Shown here in pieces: positions 26,115 to 39,292 of a DNA stretch of 64,000 nt. The notes beneath the pieces were generated by a model, which searched no databases, was not told the origin of the DNA, and saw nothing but the letters and a program-made list of their open reading frames with translations. The stretch covers positions 1,984,001-2,048,000 of the forward strand of contig NZ_CP007456.1 in the NCBI RefSeq assembly GCF_000800455.1. The letters are read 5' to 3'. A program made the position numbers and the translations under genes. Each line of letters opens with the position of its first letter. The stretch's first letter is position 1. This DNA comes from Bifidobacterium catenulatum PV20-2. Lineage in GTDB: Bacteria > Actinomycetota > Actinomycetes > Actinomycetales > Bifidobacteriaceae.

Positions 26115-27334
26115 TTGGCCTCCTCGTTGTCAGGTTCGTCGGATTCGTCGTTTTCGGATGTTTCGTTGGATTCGACCGGCTCGGTCGTTACGGCCATTTC
26201 GTCAACTTCGTTGGGCATATTGATTTCGTCGGATACCGCGAATTCTACAGTTCCCGAGGCCACTGCGGCCGCACTGCTTTCCTCTTGTGCGAGACGTGCG
26301 AAATATGCGGCAAGCTCGTCTTGCGAAATCACGGAAGTCTGTTCGAAATCGTTGTTTTCACCAATGCCATCAGTGGCAGCATTCTGCTGGTCGGCAACCA
26401 AATTTCGAGCGGAAGGATCGACAATCGTGGGTTGCGTCATCTCATTTTGCATGTTTTCCGAACCGGTCGCACGATGGCTCGCATGGCGACGGCGCTTACG
26501 ATTCGACCCGCTCTTATCACTACGGGCGGCACTCGCTTCGGCGTTCTTCACCCATGCGGCAACCTCGTCATCGTCACCCTGCGTGGAACCGATGCCGTCA
26601 ACCATGGCAAACGCGCGCTTGTTGCGACGCTTATGCGGAGGCATGGCAAACACAGAAGCCGAAAGCACTGCAAGTATTGCCAGCAATCCGCCGGAAAGAT
26701 AGAACGGCATGGCGAAATTCAGCATCGAACGACGATTCCAACCAAGCGCGACCGAGCCTCCCTTGCGATCGCCGTAATCGATAATCGCAACGGAATCCTC
26801 GGCATTATTCGCATTAGTACCCTTGAACTGCATGTCGACGGAACCGGCATTGCATTTGACGGTGCGCCACATGTCGGAATCCTGAAACGCGACCTGGCCT
26901 TCGGAATTATCAGCAGTGCCCTGAGCCGTGGCCTTCAGCGTAGACAGGGTGGACCAATCGGACAACCCGGTGACGCGCATGTATTTGGATCCCGCGATCC
27001 ATCCGGCAACATCACGGGCGGAACCGATGGCGATGCAAACGTTCGCAGATTTGTCTCGGGACTTCGCCGAAATGGTGACGCGATCGTCAACCAATTGCAG
27101 TACGTTCGGATCGGTGACCACATACTGTGGTCCCGTGACCGTGGCGGACGCCGAGACCTGTGTCGAGGGCTTCCAGATCGTCGCGTTCAAGACGCCAAGC
27201 ACGATGCAAGTAATGGCAAGCAAACCGAAAATAGGCGTGACAATGCCGCGCATGATCTTGGCGTGTCGCGTGGGACCCGCCTTGGACTGCGGCTTTTCCT
27301 GTTCTTCCTGCAATAAAGTCATAACATTTACCAT
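26111..27334 (-). CDS. Membrane protein of unknown function with long acidic tail
   Basis: A 407-residue protein with one hydrophobic segment at about residues 30-50, an extracytoplasmic domain of roughly 170 residues, a second hydrophobic segment (LSGGLLAILAVLSASVFAM), then a basic patch (KRRNKR, RKRRRH) and a Glu/Asp/Ser-rich C-terminal tail presumably in the cytosol. No family was recognised. An alternative ATG lies at 27322. It forms a two-gene unit with the downstream lipoprotein. Confidence 0.78.
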   Translation of the reverse strand: MVNVMTLLQEEQEKPQSKAGPTRHAKIMRGIVTPIFGLLAITCIVLGVLNATIWKPSTQVSASATVTGPQYVVTDPNVLQLVDDRVTISAKSRDKSANVCIAIGSARDVAGWIAGSKYMRVTGLSDWSTLSTLKATAQGTADNSEGQVAFQDSDMWRTVKCNAGSVDMQFKGTNANNAEDSVAIIDYGDRKGGSVALGWNRRSMLNFAMPFYLSGGLLAILAVLSASVFAMPPHKRRNKRAFAMVDGIGSTQGDDDEVAAWVKNAEASAARSDKSGSNRKRRRHASHRATGSENMQNEMTQPTIVDPSARNLVADQQNAATDGIGENNDFEQTSVISQDELAAYFARLAQEESSAAAVASGTVEFAVSDEINMPNEVDEMAVTTEPVESNETSENDESDEPDNEEAK

Positions 27335-27390
27335 TCTACATTGCCCCTCTGCAAAAGCCTGAAAAAACTATGAAAATCAATGATTGCCAC

Positions 27391-27396
27391 TAAGGT
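27391..27396 (+). promoter_or_regulatory. -10 box of a leaderless promoter for the FKBP gene
   Basis: TAAGGT ends 7 bases before the ATG at 27404. Confidence 0.5.
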
Positions 27397-27403
27397 GGAA
27401 CCT

Positions 27404-28360
27404 ATGCGCAAATCTACTCTTTTCAAAGCCGTCGCCGCCGCTTGCACAACGATTATGTGCCTAGGATTCACGGCATGCGGAAGTTCCGACACAAAATCTG
27501 ATTCTTCTTCCGATTCGTCATCGTCTTCCTCCAACTCCTCGTCGAAGATGAACCAGATTGCCGGCGTGACCGCCACGGGCGAGCCCGGCGAGAAGCCGAC
27601 CGTCTCCTTCAAAACCCCTATGACGGTGGAAGACAACAGCTACGTCGTACTGCAGAAGGGCAACGGCGACCAGATCAAAGACGGCGACCGCATATGCACG
27701 CAGGGCATCGCCATCAATGTCAAGGATGGTTCCGAATTGGCGAGCACATGGGAGAACAACACCCCTGATTGCTCCACGGTGGTCACTTCCGACACCAGTC
27801 AGATGACTGAGAATTATTACAACATTTTCAAGGATCAGAAGCTTAACGCCACGCTTGCGTTCGGCGTGAACGATTCGAATTCCGCAGGCACATCATATTT
27901 GATGGTGCTCACGATCGTGTCGAAGTCGAAGGATCTGACGAAGGCAACGGGCACAAAGGTGCATGACGTGCCTACCGATCTGCCGAAGGTCACGCTTGCG
28001 AAGGACGGCAAGCCGTCGATCGACATGAACGGTTATAAGGGTTCCGACACGTTGGTTTCGCAGGATTTGATCAAGGGCGAAGGCGCCGAGGTCAAGGATA
28101 CGCAGACCGTGGTGGCGCATTACACTGGCTGGCTGCTGGACGGCACGCAATTCGATTCCTCGTGGGATCGTGGCAAATCCTCCACGTTCTCGCTTGACAG
28201 CGTGATCAAGGGATGGAAGCAGGGTCTGGCCGGCCACACCATCGGTTCCCAGGTACTGCTGGTGGTACCACCGAGCCTTGGCTACGGCAGCGAGGCGAAG
28301 GATAAGATTCCAGCGAACTCCACGCTGGTCTTCGTGGTCGACATCCTCGCCGCCTACTGA
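27404..28360 (+). CDS. FKBP-type peptidyl-prolyl isomerase lipoprotein
   Basis: A 318-residue exported protein. The signal peptide ends in a lipobox LGFTAC (Cys 25), followed by a Ser-rich linker. The C-terminal 95 residues are an FKBP domain: VVAHYTGWLLDGTQFDSS, the WKQGLAG helix and PPSLGYGSEAKDKIPANSTLVFVVDIL. It probably helps fold secreted or surface proteins. The middle part (about 60-210) resembles a second, degenerate FKBP-like region but lacks the key residues. A bidirectional hairpin follows. Confidence 0.92.
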   Translation: MRKSTLFKAVAAACTTIMCLGFTACGSSDTKSDSSSDSSSSSSNSSSKMNQIAGVTATGEPGEKPTVSFKTPMTVEDNSYVVLQKGNGDQIKDGDRICTQGIAINVKDGSELASTWENNTPDCSTVVTSDTSQMTENYYNIFKDQKLNATLAFGVNDSNSAGTSYLMVLTIVSKSKDLTKATGTKVHDVPTDLPKVTLAKDGKPSIDMNGYKGSDTLVSQDLIKGEGAEVKDTQTVVAHYTGWLLDGTQFDSSWDRGKSSTFSLDSVIKGWKQGLAGHTIGSQVLLVVPPSLGYGSEAKDKIPANSTLVFVVDILAAY

Positions 28361-28381
28361 TCTACATCACGATTCGTGCAT

Positions 28382-28414
28382 AAAAACTCCCTGCATAACA
28401 ACAGGGAGTTTTTT
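28382..28414. terminator. Bidirectional terminator between the FKBP gene and nucS
   Basis: AAAAACTCCCTG pairs with CAGGGAGTTTTTT across a short loop. The A-run and T-run give a terminator for both convergent genes. Confidence 0.92.
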
Positions 28415-28419
28415 ATAAG

Positions 28420-29124
28420 CTAGAAGAGTCGTAAGGAGTCGTCTTCGGTGCCCTTCATCTCGTCATAGTCGAGGATCAGGCAGTCGAAGCCACGATCTTG
28501 GGCAAGCACGCGGGCTTGCGGGGTGATGGTCTGCGCGGCGAAAATACCACGTACGGGGGCTAGCAAAGGATCGCGGTTGAGTAGTTCGCAGTAGCGGGTG
28601 AGCTGCTCAACGCCGTCGATGCCACCATTTCTCTTGATTTCGATGGCAACATGCTTGCCACTGGCGTCGATGGCCATGATGTCGACCGGTCCAATGGCAG
28701 TCGGGTATTCGCGGCGTACGAGCGTCGCCCCCTCGCCGATGCGTTCGATCTGTTCAGCCAAGTATTTTTGCAGATGGTCTTCGACGCCATCTTTGATCAG
28801 TCCCGGATCTTCGCCCAAATCGTACGTTTCATCGGAATAAATATGCTGCAAGGTCACTTCGAGCACGTCGTTGGATTTATCTGCCGAAGCGCGGATGACT
28901 TTCTGTGGAACTTCCGTTTCGACATCGTCGTCGGCATGGTCCGGAGTGATGTCTTTGATGGTGCAGGGCGCTGCCATCCAATTAAGCGGCTTGTATGATC
29001 CAAGTTCGGAGAAAATCAGCAGACTGTTGTCGGCTTTGATCAGCAACACGCGCTTGGCGAGCGGCAGGGACGCATTCAAACGTCCGGAATATTCGGCAGA
29101 GCAATCAGCAACAATAATTCGCAC
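28420..29124 (-). CDS. nucS: Mismatch-specific endonuclease NucS/EndoMS
   Basis: The 234-residue protein has the two NucS domains: an N-terminal DNA-binding half and a C-terminal RecB-like nuclease with VDIMAIDASGKHVAIEIKR carrying the D-E-K catalytic residues. In actinobacteria without MutS/MutL this enzyme makes double-strand cuts at mismatches. Length is typical. The start is GTG at 29124. The C-terminal tail DDSLRLF resembles the sliding-clamp binding peptides seen in NucS proteins. It lies directly downstream of the atp operon, as in many actinobacteria, but a strong terminator separates them. Confidence 0.93.
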   Translation of the reverse strand: MRIIVADCSAEYSGRLNASLPLAKRVLLIKADNSLLIFSELGSYKPLNWMAAPCTIKDITPDHADDDVETEVPQKVIRASADKSNDVLEVTLQHIYSDETYDLGEDPGLIKDGVEDHLQKYLAEQIERIGEGATLVRREYPTAIGPVDIMAIDASGKHVAIEIKRNGGIDGVEQLTRYCELLNRDPLLAPVRGIFAAQTITPQARVLAQDRGFDCLILDYDEMKGTEDDSLRLF

Positions 29125-29210
29125 GAGGCACTACCCTACCATGATTGTCGTAAGCCCCGAATCCGCGATAAGGCAATCTTTTTTATTTTGCTTAATACTG
29201 TTTTTTTTTG

Positions 29211-29264
29211 AAAAGAAAAACGGCCTGTCTGTTGCGATTGCATCAATCGCAACAGACAGGCCGT
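29211..29264 (-). terminator. Terminator of the atp operon
   Basis: A perfect 21-bp stem (29220-29240 with 29244-29264) with a 3-base loop is followed on the minus strand by TTTTTCTTTTC. It starts 20 bases beyond the atpC stop and is the strongest terminator in the window. Confidence 0.95.
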
Positions 29265-29284
29265 CAGAAGTATGCTACCGAGTG

Positions 29285-29562
29285 CTACTCGGCCATCTTG
29301 ACGTCACGTCCACGCTCAACCGCAACGGTGAGCTTGTTCGAATCGAAGGAGATGAAACCGTCGGTCACTTCGAAGGAGCGACGGCTGCCATCCGGATCCA
29401 CCACAACGATGGTTCCTTCCTTGATTACGGTCAATACAGGCTCGTGGTTGGGCAGGATGCCCATTCCGCCTTCAAAAGCCGGAATGGTGACGGACTTCGC
29501 CGTACCGTGCCACACAGGGTGGTCGGCGGCGACGATGTTCACCTGCATTGTCAATCCGGCCA

Positions 29563-29563
<1 letters not shown>
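29285..29563 (-). CDS. atpC: F1F0 ATP synthase epsilon subunit
   Basis: A 92-residue subunit of the F1 stalk, consisting of the N-terminal beta-sandwich domain only (MQVNIVAADHPVWHG to KLTVAVERGRDV). The C-terminal helical hairpin that inhibits ATP hydrolysis in longer epsilon subunits is missing, which would suit an enzyme working mainly as an ATP-driven proton pump. The start at 29563 shares a base with the atpD stop (TGATG). Confidence 0.93.
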
Positions 29564-31973
<2,410 letters not shown>

Positions 31974-31976
31974 GGA

Positions 31977-33605
31977 TCACTTCTCTCCTGCGACGATCTT
32001 TTCCTGCTCGACCGGAGTGGCGTTCTTGATGTCAGGCTTCTTCTCGACCAGCGGCTTGCCCGCGCTGGTCACGAAGGTCTCACGGAACGCTTCCACAGCC
32101 TTGTCGAGGGCGGCCTCGGTGTCGGCGGTGAAGTCTTCGGTCTCGCGGATGGTCTTGAGAATATCGGTGTTGTGGTCCAAGTAGTCCAGCATGGCCTTCT
32201 CGAACGGCAGCACGTCGTTCAGCGGCAGGTCATCCATCTTGCCATGGGTGCCGGCCCACACGGAGACGACTTCCTGTTCCATGGAATACGGGGAGAACTG
32301 CGGCTGCTTGAGCAGCTCGGTCAGGTGGGAGCCACGGTTCAGCTGGGCCTTCGAAGCCGCATCCAAGTCGGATGCGAACATGGCGAAGGATTCCAGGGAA
32401 CGGTACTGGGCCAAGGAAATCTTCAGCGTGCCGGAGACCTTCTTCAACGCCTTGGTCTGTGCCGCGCCACCGACTCGGGACACGGAGATACCGACGTCGA
32501 CAGCCGGACGCTGATTCGCGTTGAACAGGTCGGACTGCAGGAAGATCTGACCGTCGGTGATGGAAATCACGTTGGTCGGAATGTATGCGGACACGTCGTT
32601 TGCCTTGGTTTCGACGATCGGCAGGCCGGTCATCGAACCGCCGCCGAGGTCATCGGAAACCTTGGCGCAACGTTCAAGCAGACGGGAGTGCAGGTAGAAC
32701 ACATCGCCCGGGTATGCCTCACGTCCCGGCGGGCGGCGCAGCAGCAGGGAAATCGAGCGGTAAGCCTCAGCCTGCTTCGACAGATCGTCGAAGACGATGA
32801 GCACGTGCTTGCCGTTGTACATCCAGTGCTGTCCGATGGCGGAACCGGTGTACGGTGCGATGTACTTGAAGCCTGCGGAATCGGAAGCCGGTGAGGCCAC
32901 GATGGTGGTGTACTCCATGGCACCGGATTCTTCGAGGGACTGCTTCACCGATGCGATGGTGGAGCCCTTCTGACCGATGGCCACGTAGATGCAGCGCACC
33001 TGCTTCTTCGGGTCACCGGATTCCCAGTTACGCTTCTGGTTGATGATCGTATCGATTGCGATAGCGGTCTTACCGGTCTGGCGGTCGCCAATGATGAGCT
33101 GGCGCTGGCCACGGCCGATAGGCGTCATTGCGTCGATGGCCTTCAGACCGGTGGACATTGGCTCGTCAACCGGATGACGATGCATAACGTCGGGTGCCTG
33201 GGCCTCGAGAATACGACGGCCTTCGGTCTTGATTTCGCCAAGACCATCAATCGGGTTGCCTAGCGGGTCCACGACGCGGCCAAGGTAGCCGTCGCCGACG
33301 GGCACGGAGAGCACTTCGCCGGTACGACGCACTTCCTGGCCTTCCTCGATACCTGCGAAGTCGCCGAGGATAACCACACCGATCTCGCGGGCGTCAAGGT
33401 TGAACGCCAGGCCAAGCGTGCCGTCTTCGAAGGTCAGCAGCTCATTGGCCATGCAACCAGGCAGTCCCGTCACGTGCGCAATGCCGTCGCCAGCAGTCGC
33501 GACATAACCGACCTCCTGGGTCGGGGTGTCCGACGGCTTGTACGACTCGACGAACTCATCGAGCGCCTTGCGTATCGTGGTGGGATCAATGGTAAGTTCT
33601 GCCAT
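31977..33605 (-). CDS. atpA: F1F0 ATP synthase alpha subunit
   Basis: The 542-residue non-catalytic nucleotide-binding subunit, with Walker [14 protein letters not shown] and the conserved [20 protein letters not shown]. The ATG at 33605 is chosen over a GTG two codons earlier because AAGGAG lies 5 bases upstream of it. Confidence 0.98.
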   Translation of the reverse strand: MAELTIDPTTIRKALDEFVESYKPSDTPTQEVGYVATAGDGIAHVTGLPGCMANELLTFEDGTLGLAFNLDAREIGVVILGDFAGIEEGQEVRRTGEVLSVPVGDGYLGRVVDPLGNPIDGLGEIKTEGRRILEAQAPDVMHRHPVDEPMSTGLKAIDAMTPIGRGQRQLIIGDRQTGKTAIAIDTIINQKRNWESGDPKKQVRCIYVAIGQKGSTIASVKQSLEESGAMEYTTIVASPASDSAGFKYIAPYTGSAIGQHWMYNGKHVLIVFDDLSKQAEAYRSISLLLRRPPGREAYPGDVFYLHSRLLERCAKVSDDLGGGSMTGLPIVETKANDVSAYIPTNVISITDGQIFLQSDLFNANQRPAVDVGISVSRVGGAAQTKALKKVSGTLKISLAQYRSLESFAMFASDLDAASKAQLNRGSHLTELLKQPQFSPYSMEQEVVSVWAGTHGKMDDLPLNDVLPFEKAMLDYLDHNTDILKTIRETEDFTADTEAALDKAVEAFRETFVTSAGKPLVEKKPDIKNATPVEQEKIVAGEK

Positions 33606-33676
33606 GATCACTCCTTATTGTTGTTTATAAATTCAGTCAAGTCTTGTTTCAGGCTTGTTCACCGTGCGGCGAACCG

Positions 33677-34504
33677 TCAGGCGGTTGCCTTCACCGTGCG
33701 CTGAAGATGCTGCAGCTGTGCGACCACCGTGTTGTCGGTGACCTCGTCGCCCACCTGGATGCGCATGCCACCCATGACGGTCGGATCGACCACAGAGTTG
33801 ATGTGCACCGGATGGTCGGTCTTCGCCGTATAGATGGCGATGAGCTTTTCCACCTGCTCCTTGCTCAACGGCGTTGCCGTGGTAACAGTGACCATCGATT
33901 CGCCCATATGGCGGGAGAACTTATTGATCAGCCACTGAATGGTCTGCAGGTAGCGGCGATTGCGCAGATTGCAGGTCGCGTGCTCGGCCAGGCGCTTGGT
34001 CACCTTGGTGAAATCCGCGTCACCAATCAGGCTGTACAGCAGCTTGACACGGGCTTCACTGGAAACGGTTGCGTCATACAGCTTGGTGCGCACGACCGGA
34101 AGGTTGAGCAGTGCGGAATGCAACTCGGCAAGCTCGACGGAGACCTGCAAAGTCGTATTGGTGTGGTCCGCGTAGTACATCATGCCGTCAACACCGAAAT
34201 CCTCAACGGCATTGGCGATATCAGACACGCGGCTCCAACGGCGGGACACCAAATCGGACATGATCTCCATCACCAGTGGATGGGCTTGATTCCCGATCAG
34301 GGTCTTGACTACCGCAACCTTGTCTTCGACTGGGCGCGACGGGTCGGTGAGGGCACGTTCAAGCTGGATGTTGTGGTCTAGCGCGCTGGTGATCGTGAAC
34401 AGCTCATTCCCGATACGCCATGCGTCCTCACCGCTGTTACGCAGCTTGGGGGCCAGCGAGTCACGCGAAACGCGATCTGCGATACGCGATGCTTCTCCTC
34501 GCAT
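33677..34504 (-). CDS. atpH: F1F0 ATP synthase delta subunit
   Basis: The 275-residue OSCP/delta subunit joins F1 to the peripheral stalk. At 275 residues it is about 100 longer than the E. coli protein (177), as in other actinobacteria; the conserved delta signature is at the C-terminus (VVDPTVMGGMRIQVGD). GGGAGG lies 6 bases before the start. Confidence 0.95.
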   Translation of the reverse strand: MRGEASRIADRVSRDSLAPKLRNSGEDAWRIGNELFTITSALDHNIQLERALTDPSRPVEDKVAVVKTLIGNQAHPLVMEIMSDLVSRRWSRVSDIANAVEDFGVDGMMYYADHTNTTLQVSVELAELHSALLNLPVVRTKLYDATVSSEARVKLLYSLIGDADFTKVTKRLAEHATCNLRNRRYLQTIQWLINKFSRHMGESMVTVTTATPLSKEQVEKLIAIYTAKTDHPVHINSVVDPTVMGGMRIQVGDEVTDNTVVAQLQHLQRTVKATA

Positions 34505-34533
34505 TGGTCACCTCCCTTTCTTGAAGGTTTCGA

Positions 34534-35055
34534 TCACTTCTTGTCGCTGTCCATGTCGGCGATCATCTGGTCGATCATCGACGACTGCACATCGTCATTC
34601 TCGAGCTTGCTACCCAGGATCTTGCCGGCCAGTGCCGTTGCCAGCACGCCGACTTCACCCTTGAGGCTCACCAGAGCCTGCTGCTGCTGCGATTCGATGG
34701 AACGCTGGGCGGTAGCGGTGATCTGCGCCGCATCGCTTTCGGCACGGGTACGTGCGTCCGCGATGATGTGCGATGCCTCCGTACGTGCGTCGTCACGGAT
34801 CTTGGATGCCTCGACGCGCGCCTTGCTCAGCTGAGCCTCATACTTCGCCTTGGCTTCATCGGCATCTTTCTGGGCCTGTTCGGCCTTGGCGATGCCACCT
34901 TCGATCTTGGCAGCGCGCTCATCGAACACGGCCTGGAACTTCGGCAGGAAGAACTTGTAGAAGAACACGGCGACGATGATCAGAATGACCAACGACCAGA
35001 AAATGTCGTAGCTTTTCGGAAGGAACAATTCCATTTCGCTAGCTGCGGTCACCAT
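34534..35055 (-). CDS. atpF: F1F0 ATP synthase b subunit
   Basis: The 173-residue peripheral stalk subunit: one membrane helix (IFWSLVILIIVAVFFYKFFL) followed by a long charged coiled coil rich in Ala, Glu and Lys. AAAGGAGG precedes the start. Confidence 0.97.
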   Translation of the reverse strand: MVTAASEMELFLPKSYDIFWSLVILIIVAVFFYKFFLPKFQAVFDERAAKIEGGIAKAEQAQKDADEAKAKYEAQLSKARVEASKIRDDARTEASHIIADARTRAESDAAQITATAQRSIESQQQQALVSLKGEVGVLATALAGKILGSKLENDDVQSSMIDQMIADMDSDKK

Positions 35056-35111
35056 AGTGTCTTCCTCCTTTCATGTTCGTTTGCGTCTTCGGTGTTACCT
35101 TGAATCAAGTC

Positions 35112-36205
<1,094 letters not shown>

Positions 36206-36702
36206 TCACGCCTCCTGCTCTTGTGTCAGCTGTTAGTTTAACCCAACAACCGAGTCGAATGTGACGTTCTGGTTACTTAACCAAAGCGTACTTCGAAGTG
36301 TGCATCGACGCGACCGGAGTCCCGTGCGACGCATTCGACTCCGAATGGCTGGATAGGATTATTAGCCCGTGTCTAGACAACGTCCACACACCTGGGGTTT
36401 TCCTTACGGCCATTTGGTTTTTCCGGCGTTTCGCTTCAAGCTGGACTAACTAGACACGGCTCTGTGATTCGTCGGATAGTCGACGTTATCCAGCATACCG
36501 CATGTTGTCGGTAAAACGTTTCACTATGTTTATCGAGTGTCGGAATTTTTTAAGCTGATTCAGCTCGACACCGATAAATCGCAGACGAATGCGACTGGCA
36601 CAAGCAAAAAGATGCACACAATCATGCGATTCGTATCACACGAATTATCCGCGTATTCAACGCATCGACGACTTCCGCAATGTTACGGAAAGGACGTTGG
36701 AT
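36206..36702. other. Intergenic region upstream of the atp operon with a large inverted repeat
   Basis: These 497 bases hold no supported gene. The arms AGCCCGTGTCTAG (36364-36376) and CTAGACACGGCT (36450-36461) pair over 12 bp with one bulged base and a 73-base loop that contains runs GGGG and TTTT. It lies 160 bases upstream of atpB and could be part of a long 5' leader or an operator. No clear promoter was found. Confidence 0.5.
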
Positions 36703-37737
36703 TCAGCTGTGGATCACACCGTAGCCGTCGCACACGAACGGCGCGAACGCATCGACACGCGGCGAACCTGGCTGATGGCGAATCGAACGATCCGTGCCAA
36801 GACGTTTCTGCGCACGAAGCTGCGGAACCTCGCTCAAATCGTATGGCGTGGTCTGATACACCCAATTCAACCAATTACGCCATAACAGATTCGCGTGGGC
36901 GCGCCACGCGAACACCGGCTCAAGCTGCGGATCGTCATGCGGGAAGTAGTTTTCGGGGAACGGCACGTTCGTCATCCCCTTCTTCATATCGCGCTCATAC
37001 TCCTCAGCCAAGGTGTACTTGCCGTACTCCCAATGGCCAAGCGCGAACACCTCCGAAAAATCGCGGGTGGCGATCAGACCAGGACCGGATTTTGGACCCC
37101 ACGTAAGCACCTGCAATTCGGGATTGCGGGCGACATCGCCTTCGTTCACCCCCGCAAGGCGAGAATGCGGCTGCAGGCAGATTTCGTCGAAACCGTTCGT
37201 CAGGAAGCAGTATTCATCCTGCAAATACTGTGGAAACACACCGAAAATCTTCTCCGGAAGATTCTCTTTGCGCACGTTGTAGCGGTAATTGAGCGCACCC
37301 ATCGCGCCCCAGCACAAATACATGGTGGAGAACACGTGCGTGGAAGCCCAGTCGAGAATCTTCTTGAACTCATCCCAATAATCGACCTGCTCGAAATCAA
37401 GATGTTCGACGGGAGCACCCGTCACCACGAAGCCGTCGTAATAATTGTCTTGGAACGCGTCGAGGGTTTCATAAAACTTTACTAAATGGTCGGCGCTCAC
37501 ATGCGTACCCTCATGTGTGGAGGTCTTCATGAAATCGATCTCCACCTGCAGCGGACTCTTCGAGATAAGGCGCAGCAGCTGAGTTTCCGTTTCAACCTTC
37601 TTAGGCATGAGATTCAAGATCACCAGCTTGAGCGGGCGCACACGCTGACGCTCCGCTTCGGGCTTTTCCAGCGCGAAAATGCGCTCGGAGTCGAGAATGT
37701 CTCTGGCCGGAAGGCCGCTGGGAATCTTGATAGGCAT
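36703..37737 (-). CDS. metA: Homoserine O-acyltransferase (predicted acetyl-CoA type)
   Basis: The 344-residue enzyme acylates homoserine for methionine synthesis. The catalytic Cys is residue 142 (YLCWGAMGAL), with the His-Glu pair in GHWEYGKY. Residue 111 in TGAPVEHLDF is Glu; in this family Glu at that position goes with acetyl-CoA and Gly (E. coli) with succinyl-CoA, so an acetyltransferase is predicted. CATAAT lies 6 bases before the ATG, so the mRNA is likely leaderless. The gene uses the homoserine made by hom. Confidence 0.95.
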   Translation of the reverse strand: MPIKIPSGLPARDILDSERIFALEKPEAERQRVRPLKLVILNLMPKKVETETQLLRLISKSPLQVEIDFMKTSTHEGTHVSADHLVKFYETLDAFQDNYYDGFVVTGAPVEHLDFEQVDYWDEFKKILDWASTHVFSTMYLCWGAMGALNYRYNVRKENLPEKIFGVFPQYLQDEYCFLTNGFDEICLQPHSRLAGVNEGDVARNPELQVLTWGPKSGPGLIATRDFSEVFALGHWEYGKYTLAEEYERDMKKGMTNVPFPENYFPHDDPQLEPVFAWRAHANLLWRNWLNWVYQTTPYDLSEVPQLRAQKRLGTDRSIRHQPGSPRVDAFAPFVCDGYGVIHS

Positions 37738-37743
37738 GCTTCT

Positions 37744-37749
37744 ATTATG
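37744..37749 (-). promoter_or_regulatory. -10 box of a leaderless metA promoter
   Basis: CATAAT on the minus strand ends 6 bases before the metA ATG. Confidence 0.62.
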
Positions 37750-37928
37750 GTGCGTGGTCGGATATGGCGCACTCCCCTGCGCCGGCGATCGGTCGAAACG
37801 GGTATAGGAAAAATGGATAACGCGCTATTTGTGACGCTATTTCGCACGGTCGAACGAGTACGACACGCCGATTTGACATATTTGAAAGTAATCGTAAAGT
37901 TAATAGAGCTGTCTTGAAGACAAGCCGA

Positions 37929-38005
37929 CGCGGGGTGGAGCAGCTCGGTAGCTCGCTGGGCTCATAACCCAGAGGTCCATGGTTCAAATCCATGCCCCGC
38001 TACCA
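37929..38005 (+). tRNA. Initiator tRNA-fMet (CAT)
   Basis: A full cloverleaf with anticodon CAT, three G:C pairs at the base of the anticodon stem (CTGGG/CCCAG), an unpaired C1-T72 and an encoded CCA end. The stem and the 1-72 mismatch identify the initiator form. Confidence 0.96.
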
Positions 38006-38008
38006 ATG

Positions 38009-38042
38009 AAAGTCAGGAACCATAGTAGTTCCTGACTTTTTT
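38009..38042 (+). terminator. Terminator of tRNA-fMet
   Basis: AAAGTCAGGAAC pairs with GTTCCTGACTTT around a 7-base loop and continues into TTTTT. Confidence 0.93.
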
Positions 38043-38238
38043 GTTTTCCTACCGAATCTTGGCCAAGCCGATTACTTAACAAAATCCAGGCAAAATCTGG
38101 ACATGGCAGCTGGTCGGATTGTTCGCGGGTTTTGAATTTCACCACGTTCTTTTCACTGGCTTCCTTCAGCATATTCAGCCAAGCTTCGCAAAATCACCTC
38201 TGCGAACCGGCATTATCGCCACATATCATCGCCACCTA

Positions 38239-39174
38239 TCATCGTCGACGAACGGCATATAGCATGAACGCCCCGCAGCACATCACGGCAGCTGCCAAAC
38301 CCAACACCAGCCCCATCGGACTTCCTGTCTGAGGCATTTCCTGCTCGGGGGCATAAAGGTTATCGACATTGAACGTCAGCAGGCTATCCTCACGTTCCAC
38401 CACATCGTTCAGCACCATCATTTTCTGCGCGGTGACGGCCTCATCCAATCCCACGGACTGGTATCCGACCTTGATATTGACCTCACCGGCGCCCGTTGCA
38501 TGCCAATACACGGTGGTTCCCTCCAGTTCGGCCCAGCCGACCGCCGTGGGCTCGTCATCTTCGTCGAACACGGCCGGACCTTCGATCGTCGCCGTGAATA
38601 CGCCCTCGATCGGCTGTCCACTCGCATCCAGCAACTGCACGAACAGGCTTCCGGACCGCAATCCCTGCCGATCATCACGCGTCACCCTCGAAGAAACCGG
38701 CAACTTGTTCGCAGCCTCCTCCCAAAGCTCGTTGACCTTGCTTTCCAGCCCGTCCATCACCGAGAAGAGGTATTGCTCATGCCTGGCCCACACCTTTTGG
38801 TCGTCATAGTTGCGGTGCACCAGCACGCCGATCGCCGCATACGTGAGCACCGGTTCCCCGTCATGTTGATATTCGGACAGCAGCCATGCAAGGCGCCGTG
38901 CCGCTTCCGTATTTTCCACGGTGGTGGTTTCAGTCACCTTATAGTCGGTCATGCGTTCGATTTGCCGGCAATAATAGAATTTGCCCGATCTCGATTCCGC
39001 GTTCACCCCGATCACATACGGTTTTCCATCAAGAAAATAGTTGTAATGCTTGCCGTTCGCACGTAACAGCTGTTCGGCGGCCAGCGCTGCCGGGCATGTC
39101 ATCGTTACGATTATGGCGCAAGCCGCCAATACCGCGGCCAGAATCGCAAGCATACGTCGCTTCATAACATTCAT
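38239..39174 (-). CDS. Sortase-anchored surface protein, possible thioester adhesin domain
   Basis: A 311-residue exported protein with a signal peptide (cleavage likely after ALA near residue 32) and a C-terminal sorting signal: MPQTG at 280-284, a hydrophobic segment and VRRR. The N-terminal part has FYYC (Cys 69) and, about 40 residues later, ARRLAWLLSEYQHDG...LTYAAIGVLVH, a layout like the Cys-Gln thioester domains of Gram-positive adhesins; the expected Gln is not obvious, so this is tentative. A beta-rich segment (about 165-250) looks like an Ig/CnaB-type stalk. AAAGGAC precedes the start. No sortase gene is in the window. Confidence 0.82.
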   Translation of the reverse strand: MNVMKRRMLAILAAVLAACAIIVTMTCPAALAAEQLLRANGKHYNYFLDGKPYVIGVNAESRSGKFYYCRQIERMTDYKVTETTTVENTEAARRLAWLLSEYQHDGEPVLTYAAIGVLVHRNYDDQKVWARHEQYLFSVMDGLESKVNELWEEAANKLPVSSRVTRDDRQGLRSGSLFVQLLDASGQPIEGVFTATIEGPAVFDEDDEPTAVGWAELEGTTVYWHATGAGEVNIKVGYQSVGLDEAVTAQKMMVLNDVVEREDSLLTFNVDNLYAPEQEMPQTGSPMGLVLGLAAAVMCCGAFMLYAVRRR

Positions 39175-39292
39175 TGCATCGTCCTTTCGATATGCACGTC
39201 GTTGTTGCCGTGATTCAACAGACTTGCATACTTGCGATTACCACATGGTCTTTTTCAAGGGTTGTGGTCGGAGGACGTATTTTTCGGCATTT

